A stretch of DNA of 64,000 nt from Bacillus tuaregi (lineage in GTDB: Bacteria > Bacillota > Bacilli > Bacillales > Cytobacillaceae): NCBI RefSeq assembly GCF_900104575.1, contig NZ_LT629731.1, positions 3,397,102 to 3,461,101 of the forward strand, given 5' to 3'. This document shows positions 22,106 to 31,189 of this stretch, one piece after another. The notes beneath the pieces are model-generated. The model worked only from the letters and a program-made list of their open reading frames with translations. It was not told the origin of the DNA and did no database searches. Position numbers and translations under genes: made by a program. How positions within the stretch are numbered: position 1 is the stretch's first letter; the number at the start of each line of letters is the position of its first letter.

Positions 22106-22136
22106 TATCATATGTCTGTGAAAGTGCTGGAGTGAC
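22106..22136 (-). promoter_or_regulatory. Predicted sigmaK promoter of gerE
   Basis: Minus strand CATATGATA (22106-22114) fits the sigmaK -10 CATANNNTA, with GTCACT 16 bp upstream (22131-22136) providing the AC core of the -35. It is about 65 bp before the gerE start. The rest of the 341-bp gap to recQ is AT-rich, with a weak extended -10 TGGTAAAAT (22339-22347) for recQ and no gene. Confidence 0.6.
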
Positions 22137-22382
22137 AATATTTCTTGAGTGAAAGTCATAAATAAATTTGTCGTGCATAAAAAATTTTGACATTTGTATA
22201 ACGATTACCATTTATGACTATTATTTGATTTATTCAGAACACCCTATTATATGAAATCCAACATAAAAAGATTAGAGCAAATTCGCCTGTCGTTTTTCTT
22301 TTGTCTTTGAATCCCTTCTTATCATACATCCTGTTCAATGGTAAAATAGAGAATATTAACTATAAAAAAAAGGTGATATGGA

Positions 22383-24518
22383 ATGTTAGTAAAGGCTAAG
22401 GATTTATTACATGAATATTTTGGGTATGATTCATTTCGAAATGGTCAGAAGGAAATTATTGAAAATATCCTAGCAGAAAAAAATACGCTTGGTATTTTAC
22501 CAACAGGTGGAGGAAAGTCACTTTGTTTTCAAATTCCTGCATTGCTCTTCTCCGGAACAACCATTGTTATTTCCCCGCTTATTTCACTTATGAAAGATCA
22601 AGTCGATTCTCTCTCTAGTGCAGAAATTCCAGCAACATTTATTAATAGCTCTCTTACTGCCCAGGAACATACTGAACGGATTTCTCTCATCCGTCAAGGA
22701 GCATATAAGCTTGTCTATGTGGCACCGGAGCGGTTTGAATCAGGACAATTTATAGATTTACTTAACAGCATCGATATCCCCTTAATCGCTTTTGATGAGG
22801 CTCACTGTATCTCACAATGGGGACATGATTTCAGACCAAGCTATCGTTCAATTATCTCATCCTTAAGCAAATTAAAGCATCATCCGGTTATCGTTGCTTT
22901 GACAGCAACAGCAACAGAAAATGTCGCAGAGGAAATCCGTACGCTACTAAATATCGATTACACCGATACATTTAAGACAGGCTTTGCCCGTGAAAATCTT
23001 GCTTTTAATGTCATAAAAGGAATCAATAAAAGAGACTATGTTGTTTCATATATAAAACAGCATCAACAGCAATCCGGCATAATTTACACAGCTAGCAGAA
23101 AAGAAAGCGATCAGCTTCATCATTACTTAACACAGCACGGTTTTTCTGTTGCAAAATACCATGCCGGTCTCAGCGAAAAAGAGCGAAAGCTAGCACAGGA
23201 TCAGTTCGTTTATGATGAAAAGGATATCATGATAGCAACTAATGCATTTGGAATGGGCATCGACAAATCCAATGTCCGGTATGTTATCCATTACAATCTG
23301 CCTAAAAATATTGAAGCCTATTATCAGGAAGCAGGTCGTGCCGGGCGAGACAGTGAGGAGAGCGAATGCCTCCTTCTATTTTCACCGCAGGATATCCAAT
23401 TACAGAAGTTTCTCATCGAGGAAAGTCATCTTGACTTTGTAAAGCGTGAGCAGGAATACCACAAGCTAAATCAAATGGTCATGTACTGCCATACAGGGGA
23501 ATGTCTCCAATCCTATATTATTCAATATTTTGACCAAACCAGTCATCCCAATAACTGTGGAAAATGCTCAAGCTGTCAGGATCGACGTGAAAAGGTTGAT
23601 ATTACCCGTGAAGCGCAAATGGTTTTCTCCTGCTGCAAGCGGATGGGAGAGAGATTCGGGGTTACACTAATTGCCCAGGTCTTAAAGGGATCAAGCCAGA
23701 AACGGATCAAGGAACTGGGCTTTCAAGAGCTATCCACCTACGGTTTATTACGAGCCCAATCAGAAAAGGACATCGTCAACACCATCAATTATTTACTTGC
23801 AGAAGGATATCTTCTCCTAACAGATGGTAAATATCCAGTTGTAAAGGTAACGCAAAAGGCCGTCCCTGTCTTAAAGGGGCAGGAAACCGTTATGATGCGA
23901 AAAACAGTGGTGGTTGAGCACAAGCAGGAAAACGAAGAAAATAAGGATTTATTCGAAGTTCTGCGCGTGCTACGTAAAGAGCTGGCAGATCAGGAACGCA
24001 TCCCACCATTTGTCATTTTTGCTGATAGTACTTTAAGGGAAATGAGCACCTACTATCCAACAAATGAAGATACTATGCTGAGGATAAAAGGCGTCGGACA
24101 AACAAAGTTTACCAAATACGGACAAGCATTCATCAACAAAATAGAAGAATTTGTGCAGGAGAATGATATTTCAACGGTTAACTTTCAACCAGTACAGAAG
24201 GAAGTGTCCACATCGGTAGAGCCGCACGAGGAGCCTAGCCATATTCTATCCTACCAACTATATAGACAGGGGAAAACAATCAAAGACATTGCGAAAGAGC
24301 GGAAATTAACGAGCATCACCGTGCAAAAACATATCATCCGTAGCATTCAGGAAGGCAATGAAGTCAACTGGGAGGAGCTGTTTGATTCTGATACTGAAAA
24401 GCGGGTAATAGCAGCCATAGAGTCAGTTGGAGGTGAAAAGCTAAAACCTATTTGGGAAGAGTTAAACGGCGAGGTTGATTATTTTATTATTCAAGCCGTT
24501 ATGTGTAAAAGGATTTAG
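22383..24518 (+). CDS. recQ: ATP-dependent DNA helicase RecQ with C-terminal HTH region
   Basis: Encodes 711 residues. Helicase motifs are Walker A GILPTGGGKSLCFQ, DEAHCISQWGHDFR, TATATE, the TNAFGMGID segment and EAGRAGRD. A zinc-binding part (CGKCSSCQ with upstream Cys), an RQC winged helix, an HRDC domain (about 520-600) and a C-terminal HTH_40-like segment (about 620-711: GKTIKDIAKERKLTSITVQKHI) follow. B. subtilis RecQ is shorter, about 590 residues. It unwinds branched DNA in recombination repair. It is one of few plus-strand genes here and sits between gerE and sdhB, where B. subtilis has other genes. AAAGGTG precedes the ATG. Confidence 0.96.
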   Translation: MLVKAKDLLHEYFGYDSFRNGQKEIIENILAEKNTLGILPTGGGKSLCFQIPALLFSGTTIVISPLISLMKDQVDSLSSAEIPATFINSSLTAQEHTERISLIRQGAYKLVYVAPERFESGQFIDLLNSIDIPLIAFDEAHCISQWGHDFRPSYRSIISSLSKLKHHPVIVALTATATENVAEEIRTLLNIDYTDTFKTGFARENLAFNVIKGINKRDYVVSYIKQHQQQSGIIYTASRKESDQLHHYLTQHGFSVAKYHAGLSEKERKLAQDQFVYDEKDIMIATNAFGMGIDKSNVRYVIHYNLPKNIEAYYQEAGRAGRDSEESECLLLFSPQDIQLQKFLIEESHLDFVKREQEYHKLNQMVMYCHTGECLQSYIIQYFDQTSHPNNCGKCSSCQDRREKVDITREAQMVFSCCKRMGERFGVTLIAQVLKGSSQKRIKELGFQELSTYGLLRAQSEKDIVNTINYLLAEGYLLLTDGKYPVVKVTQKAVPVLKGQETVMMRKTVVVEHKQENEENKDLFEVLRVLRKELADQERIPPFVIFADSTLREMSTYYPTNEDTMLRIKGVGQTKFTKYGQAFINKIEEFVQENDISTVNFQPVQKEVSTSVEPHEEPSHILSYQLYRQGKTIKDIAKERKLTSITVQKHIIRSIQEGNEVNWEELFDSDTEKRVIAAIESVGGEKLKPIWEELNGEVDYFIIQAVMCKRI

Positions 24519-24573
24519 GAGTTAGTTTGTTTGTTGGTTAGGAAAAGCAAAAAACTAACCCACTTTCAACCCT

Positions 24574-24610
24574 AAAGAAAAAGCCCGCTATTTGCGGGCT
24601 TTTTCTTTTA
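24574..24610. terminator. Bidirectional terminator between recQ and sdhB
   Basis: AAAGCCCGC, TATTT loop, GCGGGCTTT, flanked by A and T tracts on both sides. It can end recQ transcripts on the plus strand and sdhB transcripts on the minus strand, whose stop codon is 2 bp away. Confidence 0.9.
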
Positions 24611-24611
24611 A

Positions 24612-25373
24612 TCAAACTGTATCACTGCCAAAGAAATTTTTAAATGATTGGATTGCTGTATCTCTATTAAGAGCTGCAATGGATGTTGTTAAAGGAATAC
24701 CTTTTGGACAAGACTGAACACAGTTTTGTGAGTTTCCACAGTTAGCCAAGCCTCCATCACCCATGATCTCCTCTAGACGTTCTGCTTTATTCATTGCACC
24801 AGTCGGATGCGCATTGAATAAGCGAACCTGTGATAGCGGAGCTGGTCCGATAAAGTTTGATTTAGCATTTACGTTTGGACATGCTTCTAGACATACACCA
24901 CATGTCATACATTTTGAAAGCTCATATGCCCATTGACGTTTTTTCTCTGGCATACGTGGTCCAGGCCCTAAATCATATGTTCCATCAATTGGAATCCACG
25001 CTTTAACCTTTTTCAAAGCGTTAAACATACGGCTACGATCAACCTGAAGGTCACGAATAACCGGGAATGTACTCATTGGCTCCAGACGAATCGGCTGCTC
25101 AAGCTGGTCAACAATGGCAGAGCAGGATTGACGCGGCTTGCCGTTAATAATCATCGAGCAGGCGCCACAAACTTCCTCTAAGCAGTTCATTTCCCAAATA
25201 ACAGGTGTTGTTTTTTCCCCTTTTTTATTTACAGGATTCCGGCGAATCTCCATTAATGCTGCAATAACGTTTAAATTCGGACGATACGGTACCTCAAACT
25301 CCTCTTGATAAGGATCTGAATTCATATCATCTTGACGGGTGATAATAAATGTAACGGTCTTTTTTTCAGACAT
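24612..25373 (-). CDS. sdhB: Succinate dehydrogenase iron-sulfur subunit SdhB
   Basis: Encodes 253 residues. [2Fe-2S] ligands are in CLEEVCGACSMIINGK plus a later Cys (PRQSC). The C-terminal ferredoxin domain has CMTCGVCLEACPN and CGNSQNCVQSCPKGIP for the [4Fe-4S] and [3Fe-4S] clusters. It carries electrons from SdhA flavin to SdhC heme and menaquinone at the inner face of the membrane. Last gene of sdhCAB. Confidence 0.97.
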   Translation of the reverse strand: MSEKKTVTFIITRQDDMNSDPYQEEFEVPYRPNLNVIAALMEIRRNPVNKKGEKTTPVIWEMNCLEEVCGACSMIINGKPRQSCSAIVDQLEQPIRLEPMSTFPVIRDLQVDRSRMFNALKKVKAWIPIDGTYDLGPGPRMPEKKRQWAYELSKCMTCGVCLEACPNVNAKSNFIGPAPLSQVRLFNAHPTGAMNKAERLEEIMGDGGLANCGNSQNCVQSCPKGIPLTTSIAALNRDTAIQSFKNFFGSDTV

Positions 25374-25419
25374 CCCTATTTCCCCTCTTTTTTGATTTTT
25401 TCATTCTTGTTAGACACTT

Positions 25420-27174
25420 TTAGTGACTGCTCTTCGTATAGTCTCTCTTACGAGGCTTAATTAGTGATACATCCACCTCTTCATAATGGAACTGAGGTGC
25501 TGATTTACTATCAACAAATTTAGCCATTGTGGTTTTCAAGAAGTCCTCATCATTACGATCAGGGAATTCAGGCTTGTAGTGCGCACCGCGGCTTTCATTA
25601 CGATTATAAGCTCCAAGCGTAATCACACGTGCAAGCTGCAGCATATGCTCTAGCTGGCGAGTAAATGCAGCCCCTTGGTTGCTCCATTTAGCCGTATCGT
25701 TAATATTGATATTTTGATAACGTTCAATAAGCTCTTGAAGCTTTTCATCTGTTTGAAGAAGCTTGTCGTTGTAACGAACAACCGTAACATTTGCTGTCAT
25801 CCATTCTCCTAATTCTTTATGGAGAACATATGCATTTTCGGTTCCATTCATAGTCATGATGTTGTTCCATTTTGCTTCTTCCTGCTTCACATAGCCATCA
25901 TATAATGAAGAGGCAACAGCATCTGAGCTCTTTTCAAGTCCGTTAATGTAGCGAACTGCGTTAGGACCCGCAACCATTCCGCCATAGATAGCAGACAGTA
26001 AAGAGTTAGCGCCTAAACGGTTCGCACCGTGCATAGAATAATCACATTCACCGGCAGCAAAAAGACCAGGAATATTTGTCATTTGATCATAGTCAACCCA
26101 TAATCCACCCATTGAATAGTGAACAGCAGGGAAGATTTTCATTGGTAGCTTACGTGGGTCATCACCTGTAAATTTCTCATAGATTTCGATGATACCGCCT
26201 AATTTAATATCAAGCTCATGCGGATCCTTATGAGAAAGATCCAAATACACCATGTTCTCGCCATTAATACCAAGCTTTTGATTAATACACACATCGAAAA
26301 TCTCACGTGTTGCAATATCCCTTGGCACAAGGTTTCCGTATGCCGGATATTTTTCTTCTAGGAAGTACCAAGGCTTACCGTCTTTGTAAGTCCAGATACG
26401 ACCGCCTTCTCCACGAGCAGATTCACTCATGAGACGAAGCTTGTCATCCCCAGGAATGGCAGTAGGGTGAATTTGAATCATTTCACCATTTGAATAGTAT
26501 ACACCCTGCTGGTAGGCAATCGCTGCCGCAGATCCAGTATTAATGACAGAGTTTGTTGATTTACCAAAGATAATTCCAGGTCCGCCAGTAGCTAAAATAA
26601 CGGCGTCTGCAGAAAATGATTTAATTTCCATTGATTTAAGGTCTTGTGCCACAATACCGCGGCAAACGCCTTCATCATCAACAACAATGCTTAATAATTC
26701 CCAGCCTTCATACTTTGTAACCAATCCGGCTACTTCATGGCTTCTCACTTGCTCGTCCAGCGCATATAGTAGCTGCTGTCCAGTCGTTGCACCAGCAAAG
26801 GCTGTTCTATGGTGCTGCGTTCCACCAAAGCGACGGAAATCTAGTAAGCCTTCAGGAGTACGATTAAACATAACTCCCATACGGTCAAATAAGTGAATAA
26901 TTCCCGGTGCAGCCTCAGCCATTGCTTTAACTGGTGGCTGGTTCGCTAAGAAGTCTCCACCGTATACAGTGTCATCAAAGTGCACCATTGGTGAGTCTCC
27001 CTCACCCTTTGTATTAACCGCTCCATTAATACCGCCTTGGGCACAAACAGAGTGAGAGCGTTTTACCGGTACAAGTGAAAACAGTTCAACTGCTGTTCCC
27101 GATTCTGCAATTTTTGTTGTCGCCATTAGACCTGCAAGTCCTCCGCCGACTACGATAACTTTCCCTTTCGACAT
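25420..27174 (-). CDS. sdhA: Succinate dehydrogenase flavoprotein subunit SdhA
   Basis: Encodes 584 residues. The FAD-binding GGGLAGLMATTKIAESG is at the N-terminus, followed by RSHSVCAQGGINGA, where the His just before SVCAQ is the likely covalent FAD site. Catalytic segments include SARGEGGRIW and HGANRLGANSLLSAI. It oxidises succinate to fumarate in the citric acid cycle. It sits between sdhC and sdhB with short gaps, consistent with one operon and one complex. Confidence 0.97.
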   Translation of the reverse strand: MSKGKVIVVGGGLAGLMATTKIAESGTAVELFSLVPVKRSHSVCAQGGINGAVNTKGEGDSPMVHFDDTVYGGDFLANQPPVKAMAEAAPGIIHLFDRMGVMFNRTPEGLLDFRRFGGTQHHRTAFAGATTGQQLLYALDEQVRSHEVAGLVTKYEGWELLSIVVDDEGVCRGIVAQDLKSMEIKSFSADAVILATGGPGIIFGKSTNSVINTGSAAAIAYQQGVYYSNGEMIQIHPTAIPGDDKLRLMSESARGEGGRIWTYKDGKPWYFLEEKYPAYGNLVPRDIATREIFDVCINQKLGINGENMVYLDLSHKDPHELDIKLGGIIEIYEKFTGDDPRKLPMKIFPAVHYSMGGLWVDYDQMTNIPGLFAAGECDYSMHGANRLGANSLLSAIYGGMVAGPNAVRYINGLEKSSDAVASSLYDGYVKQEEAKWNNIMTMNGTENAYVLHKELGEWMTANVTVVRYNDKLLQTDEKLQELIERYQNININDTAKWSNQGAAFTRQLEHMLQLARVITLGAYNRNESRGAHYKPEFPDRNDEDFLKTTMAKFVDSKSAPQFHYEEVDVSLIKPRKRDYTKSSH

Positions 27175-27245
27175 TCGAAGCTCACTCCAATCATTGTACG
27201 TTCATTGTTTCAATCAATCTATTAAACTGTAATTAATCTTATCTA

Positions 27246-27854
27246 TTAAACAAACGCTAGTATAGCGCGTACGCCAACAATCGACAGCGCAACAAAAATA
27301 GCCATTGTTACATAAGTGGAAATCTGCTGTGATCTTGGTGTCATTGTAATACCCCAGCTTACGAAGAATGACCATAAACCGTTTGCAAAATGGAAGATTG
27401 CAGAAATAATTCCGATTAGGTAGAACGTTAACATTAATGGATTATCTACAATATTCTCCATCATTTGGAAGTTAACCTCTGTTCCAAGTGCTGCAGCAAT
27501 TCTAGTTTCCCATACATGCCAAACCACGAAGATTAACGTAATAACACCAGTAACACGTTGTAGCAGGAACATCCAATTTCGGAAAAAGGTGTATCTGCTT
27601 GTGTTATTTTTTGCCGTGAAGGCGATATAGATTCCATAAATCGCATGGTATAATAACGGTAAGAAAATAACAAATATCTCTAAAAAGATCTTGAACGGAA
27701 GGTTCTCCATAAAGTGCGTTGCACTATTATATGCCTCCTCTCCCTTTGTAGCAAAGTGATTCACAACAAGATGCATGATTAGGAATAATCCTACCGGTAT
27801 AACACCTAGTAATGAATGCAATCTGCGATTAAAAAACTCTCGATTTCCAGCCAT
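27246..27854 (-). CDS. sdhC: Succinate dehydrogenase cytochrome b558 subunit SdhC
   Basis: Encodes 202 residues with five hydrophobic helices. The four heme-ligand histidines of the diheme Bacillus type are at H28, H70, H113 and H155, the same numbers as in B. subtilis SdhC. It anchors SdhAB to the membrane and passes electrons to menaquinone. Ribosome-binding sequence AAGGGGG precedes the ATG. First gene of sdhCAB. Confidence 0.97.
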   Translation of the reverse strand: MAGNREFFNRRLHSLLGVIPVGLFLIMHLVVNHFATKGEEAYNSATHFMENLPFKIFLEIFVIFLPLLYHAIYGIYIAFTAKNNTSRYTFFRNWMFLLQRVTGVITLIFVVWHVWETRIAAALGTEVNFQMMENIVDNPLMLTFYLIGIISAIFHFANGLWSFFVSWGITMTPRSQQISTYVTMAIFVALSIVGVRAILAFV

Positions 27855-27918
27855 TGCATTTTACCCCCTTATTTTTTTGAAAAGTGTTCCTGGCTTTTCT
27901 GCTTTCTCCCCGCTTGAT

Positions 27919-27934
27919 TTGAGCAAACGCTCAA
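27919..27934 (-). repeat. Perfect inverted repeat in the sdhC 5' leader
   Basis: TTGAGC-GTTT-GCTCAA on the minus strand lies between the predicted sdh promoter and the sdhC start. It does not fit a cre site. It may be a small mRNA hairpin or an operator. The rest of the 376-bp sdhC-yslB gap holds only the two divergent promoters. Confidence 0.55.
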
Positions 27935-27950
27935 CGTCGGAAAAGTAAAT

Positions 27951-27978
27951 AGTTTATTTTCTTACAATTGTGTGACAA
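27951..27978 (-). promoter_or_regulatory. Possible sigmaA promoter of sdhCAB
   Basis: Minus strand TTGTCA (27973-27978), 16 bp, TAAACT (27951-27956), about 97 bp upstream of the sdhC ATG. The -10 matches consensus at four of six positions. Confidence 0.4.
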
Positions 27979-28199
27979 CTTCATTTTACTCTCTAGTGAA
28001 ATCTAGGTCAAGAAACGAGTTACATAATTATCGGAATTACTACATTTTTTTTAAAAAATTCAATCTTATTACAAATTTTCCTTATAAAGCATGCTACTAC
28101 TTGGGCAATTTTGTAGAATTTTGCTTAAATTTACAGAAGAAACTATTATTTCCATTTATCTTTTTTCGTGACAGCTGCTTAATCAAATTGAAAATTGTA

Positions 28200-28205
28200 T
28201 ATAAT
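28200..28205 (+). promoter_or_regulatory. Possible -10 element of yslB
   Basis: TATAAT 25 bp upstream of the yslB TTG start, divergent from sdhC. No good -35 hexamer is present at normal spacing, so the call is tentative. Confidence 0.35.
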
Positions 28206-28230
28206 AGAATCATAGAAAGAGGGGAGAATA

Positions 28231-28695
28231 TTGAGTAAAAATACTGCTACAGAGGTGCATCAGGAGGTCACGATTGAGGAGACCGTTCCTGCTTTTGGTT
28301 ATGAACTAATCAGAGAAGTGTTACTACCTGAAATATTAGGAGATGACACCCCTGAGATTTTATATTGGGCTGGTAAAAAGCTGGCTCGTAAATTCCCGCT
28401 TTCCAGTCTCGAGGAGATCATTGACTTTTTCCATCAAGCAGGCTGGGGACACTTAACCATCCTTAAGGAATCAAAAAATGAACTTGAATTAGAACTATCC
28501 AGTTCAATCATTCTAAATCGGATGCAAGATAAAAAATCGCGAGATTCACATCATTTTCAGCTTGAGGCCGGATTTTTGGCAGAACAATTGGAAATGCAAA
28601 AGCAGGTCATTTCAGAAGCTTTTGAACATCCGCGAAAAAAATCTGCTAAAGTTCACTTTACCATTAAATGGGATAAAAAGGACATCGTTTCATAA
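28231..28695 (+). CDS. yslB: DUF2507 family protein YslB
   Basis: Encodes 154 residues from a TTG start with GAGGGGAG upstream. It belongs to the uncharacterised YslB/DUF2507 family, related to V4R-like small-molecule-binding folds. Conserved features include GYELIREVLLPEILG, the segment ILYWAGKKLARKFPL and GWGHLTI. There is no signal peptide or membrane segment. Function is unknown. It is divergent from sdhC and ends at a strong terminator. In B. subtilis lysC lies between yslB and uvrC; here it is absent. Confidence 0.88.
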   Translation: MSKNTATEVHQEVTIEETVPAFGYELIREVLLPEILGDDTPEILYWAGKKLARKFPLSSLEEIIDFFHQAGWGHLTILKESKNELELELSSSIILNRMQDKKSRDSHHFQLEAGFLAEQLEMQKQVISEAFEHPRKKSAKVHFTIKWDKKDIVS

Positions 28696-28706
28696 AAAAC
28701 GAAATT

Positions 28707-28750
28707 CCTCCATCAGCAAGTTTAGGATCCATGCTGGTGGAGGTTTTTTT
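28707..28750 (+). terminator. Rho-independent terminator after yslB
   Basis: CCTCCATCAGCA and TGCTGGTGGAGG form a 12-bp stem followed by TTTTTTTAT, 11 bp past the yslB stop. It also lies at the 3' end of uvrC on the other strand. Confidence 0.9.
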
Positions 28751-28777
28751 ATGCATTTACAATGGTTAACAACCAGA

Positions 28778-30550
28778 TTATTCCTGGAGCTTTTCAAGTA
28801 TTGATTTTGCAATATTTTGCGGGATACCAGCACCTGTAATTTCTTCAAGTGATGCTTCCTTTAATTTCTTTACGGAGCCAAAGCTTTTTAATAGTTGTTT
28901 TTTTCGTTTCTCTCCTATGCCGGGGATATCATCAAGGATGGATTGAAATGCATTTTTCCCCCTTAATTGACGATGGAAGGTGATGGCAAAACGATGCACC
29001 TCGTCCTGTATTCGCTGTAATAAATAAAACTCTTGGCTATTTCTTGCCAGCTCGATTACTTCCAAGGGGCTCCCATATAATAGCTGGGACGTCCGATGCT
29101 TCTCATCCTTTGCCAGACCAGCAATGGGTATCTCCAACCCCAGTTCATTTTCCAATACATCCCTCACAGCCTCTATATGTCCTTTTCCCCCATCAATAAG
29201 GATTAAATCAGGTAATGGCAATTCTTCCTTTAAGACGCGGCTATATCTTCTCCGGACAACCTCCCGCATGGATTCATAATCATCCGGTCCCTTTACTGTC
29301 TTGATTTTATATTTGCGATACTCCCTTTTATCCGGTTTTCCGTCAATAAAGACAATCATCGCAGAAACAGGGTTTGTGCCTTGAATATTGGAATTATCGA
29401 AGGCTTCAATTCGATGGGGAGTATAGATTCCCATTGCCTCCCCAAGCCTATCGATAGCATGAATGGTCCGTTCTTCGTCACGTTCAATTAACGAGAACTT
29501 TTCAGATAAAGCTATTTTGGCATTTTTACAGGCCAGTTTAACTAGCTCCTTCTTTTGCCCTCTTTGCGGACGCAATACCTTTACTTGTAATAGCTCCTCA
29601 GCCAAATCAGCGGAAACGGTATCTGGCACAAGTATTTCCTTTGGTTTAAAATGATTGTCCTTCGTATAGAATTGTCCTAGAAAGGTCAGCATTTCTTCTT
29701 CAGCTTCATTATACAGCGGAAACATTGATACATCTCGTTCAATTAATTTCCCCTGTCTAATAAAGAATACTTGGACACACATCCAGCCTTTATCGACAGA
29801 GTATCCAAAGACATCTCGGTCGGTAAAGTCCGTTGTAGTCATTTTCTGTTTTTCCATGGTTGCTTCAATATGTGCAATCCGATCTCTGTATTCCTTTGCT
29901 CGCTCAAAATCGAGCTCCTCTGCTGCCTCCGTCATTTTTACGGTTAATTCTTGTTTGATTTCTTTATAGCCACCATTTAAAAAACGAGTAATTTCATCTG
30001 TTATTCGCCTGTATTCCTCTTCATTTACTTGATTTACACAAGGGGCCAGACACTGATCTAGATGATAATACAAGCAGACGCGATCAGGGAGCGTTGAACA
30101 TTTACGCAATGGATAAATGCGATCAAGCAATTTTTTCGTCTCGTTGGCAGAATGCACATTGGGATAGGGACCGAAATATTTTCCTTTATCCTTTTTTACT
30201 TTTCTTGTTGTAATCAGTCTTGGGTGTCTTTCTGATGTTAGCTTAATAAAAGGATAGCTTTTATCATCCTTCAGCATAATATTGTATTTAGGATCATATT
30301 TCTTAATTAAGTTGATTTCAAGCACTAATGCCTCGATATCAGAAGACGTTACGATATATTCAAAATCCTCAATTTCATTGACTAGTCTTAATGTTTTTCC
30401 ATCATGGGAACCCGTGAAATAGGACCGCACACGATTTTTTAGAATCTTTGCTTTCCCTACGTAAATAATCGTCCCTTGACGGTCTTTCATTAAATAACAA
30501 CCAGGTTGTTCTGGGAGCAGTGTTAGCTTATTCTTGATTGTTTCGTTCAT
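28778..30550 (-). CDS. uvrC: Excinuclease ABC subunit C, UvrC
   Basis: Encodes 590 residues. The N-terminal GIY-YIG nuclease ([20 protein letters not shown]) makes the 3' incision. A UVR motif ([12 protein letters not shown], about 200-235) contacts UvrB, an RNase H-like endonuclease domain ([31 protein letters not shown]) makes the 5' incision, and tandem helix-hairpin-helix motifs end the protein ([13 protein letters not shown]). It acts in nucleotide excision repair. GGAGGG precedes the ATG; trxA lies upstream. Confidence 0.97.
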   Translation of the reverse strand: MNETIKNKLTLLPEQPGCYLMKDRQGTIIYVGKAKILKNRVRSYFTGSHDGKTLRLVNEIEDFEYIVTSSDIEALVLEINLIKKYDPKYNIMLKDDKSYPFIKLTSERHPRLITTRKVKKDKGKYFGPYPNVHSANETKKLLDRIYPLRKCSTLPDRVCLYYHLDQCLAPCVNQVNEEEYRRITDEITRFLNGGYKEIKQELTVKMTEAAEELDFERAKEYRDRIAHIEATMEKQKMTTTDFTDRDVFGYSVDKGWMCVQVFFIRQGKLIERDVSMFPLYNEAEEEMLTFLGQFYTKDNHFKPKEILVPDTVSADLAEELLQVKVLRPQRGQKKELVKLACKNAKIALSEKFSLIERDEERTIHAIDRLGEAMGIYTPHRIEAFDNSNIQGTNPVSAMIVFIDGKPDKREYRKYKIKTVKGPDDYESMREVVRRRYSRVLKEELPLPDLILIDGGKGHIEAVRDVLENELGLEIPIAGLAKDEKHRTSQLLYGSPLEVIELARNSQEFYLLQRIQDEVHRFAITFHRQLRGKNAFQSILDDIPGIGEKRKKQLLKSFGSVKKLKEASLEEITGAGIPQNIAKSILEKLQE

Positions 30551-30641
30551 CCGGTTCCCTCCTTTTTCAATTCTTCATTCATTTTATAGGTTGTAGGGAT
30601 GCTTGGGCAACAAAGAAAGAGAAGAAAAGGTTAATAAAAGT

Positions 30642-30672
30642 AAAAAACCCGCTAACAAAGGGTTAACGGGTA
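30642..30672 (-). terminator. Rho-independent terminator after trxA
   Basis: Minus strand CCCGTTAAC, CCTTT, GTTAGCGGG, followed by TTTTTTAC. It begins about 25 bp beyond the trxA stop. Confidence 0.85.
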
Positions 30673-30695
30673 ATCTCTATATTTTGCTGCTTTTA

Positions 30696-31010
30696 TTAAA
30701 ATTGCTGCTGTAAACGCTCAGAAAGTGCTTCTTTCGGCTGGAAGCCAACCACTTTATCAACTACTTCGCCATCTTTAAGGACAAGTAAAGTTGGAATGCT
30801 CATAACACCGAATTTTGCAGCCGTTTCTTGGTTTTCATCCACGTCTACTTTAACGATTTTCACTTTCTCGCCGATTTCAGAATCCAGATCCTCTAAAACT
30901 GGTGCAATCATCTTACAAGGTCCGCACCAAGGTGCCCAGAAATCGACAAGAACTAAACCAGAACCAGTTTCATTTGCAAACGTTTGATCAGTTGCATGTG
31001 TAATAGCCAT
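30696..31010 (-). CDS. trxA: Thioredoxin TrxA
   Basis: Encodes 104 residues from the ATG giving [11 protein letters not shown]. The open frame extends upstream, but AGGAGG lies between the two possible starts. The active site WCGPC is at 28-32 (C29, C32) and the cis-proline loop is SIPT. It is the general cytosolic disulfide reductase, serving ribonucleotide reductase and other partners. Flanking terminators indicate a single-gene unit. Confidence 0.98.
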   Translation of the reverse strand: MAITHATDQTFANETGSGLVLVDFWAPWCGPCKMIAPVLEDLDSEIGEKVKIVKVDVDENQETAAKFGVMSIPTLLVLKDGEVVDKVVGFQPKEALSERLQQQF

Positions 31011-31050
31011 TTTAACAATTTCCTCCTCGAATATCTTCAAATTCATTGAA

Positions 31051-31059
31051 AGTATATCA
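31051..31059 (-). promoter_or_regulatory. Possible extended -10 promoter of trxA
   Basis: Minus strand TGATATACT, an extended -10 about 40 bp upstream of the trxA ATG; no clear -35 at 17 bp. Confidence 0.4.
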
Positions 31060-31129
31060 CCGTTACATTCAACATGCTAACAATTTGCTCCATCGGTGGT
31101 AGTATATCCAAAAAATATTGGTCTAAAAC

Positions 31130-31166
31130 AAAAAACGAACGGTTTGATGCATCAATCCGTTCGTTT
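31130..31166 (-). terminator. Rho-independent terminator after etfA
   Basis: Minus strand AACGAACGGATTGATG and CATCAAACCGTTCGTT form a nearly loopless 16-bp stem followed by TTTTG, 24 bp past the etfA stop. Confidence 0.9.
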
Positions 31167-31189
31167 CTTCCTGTGTTCTACTTGATGAG

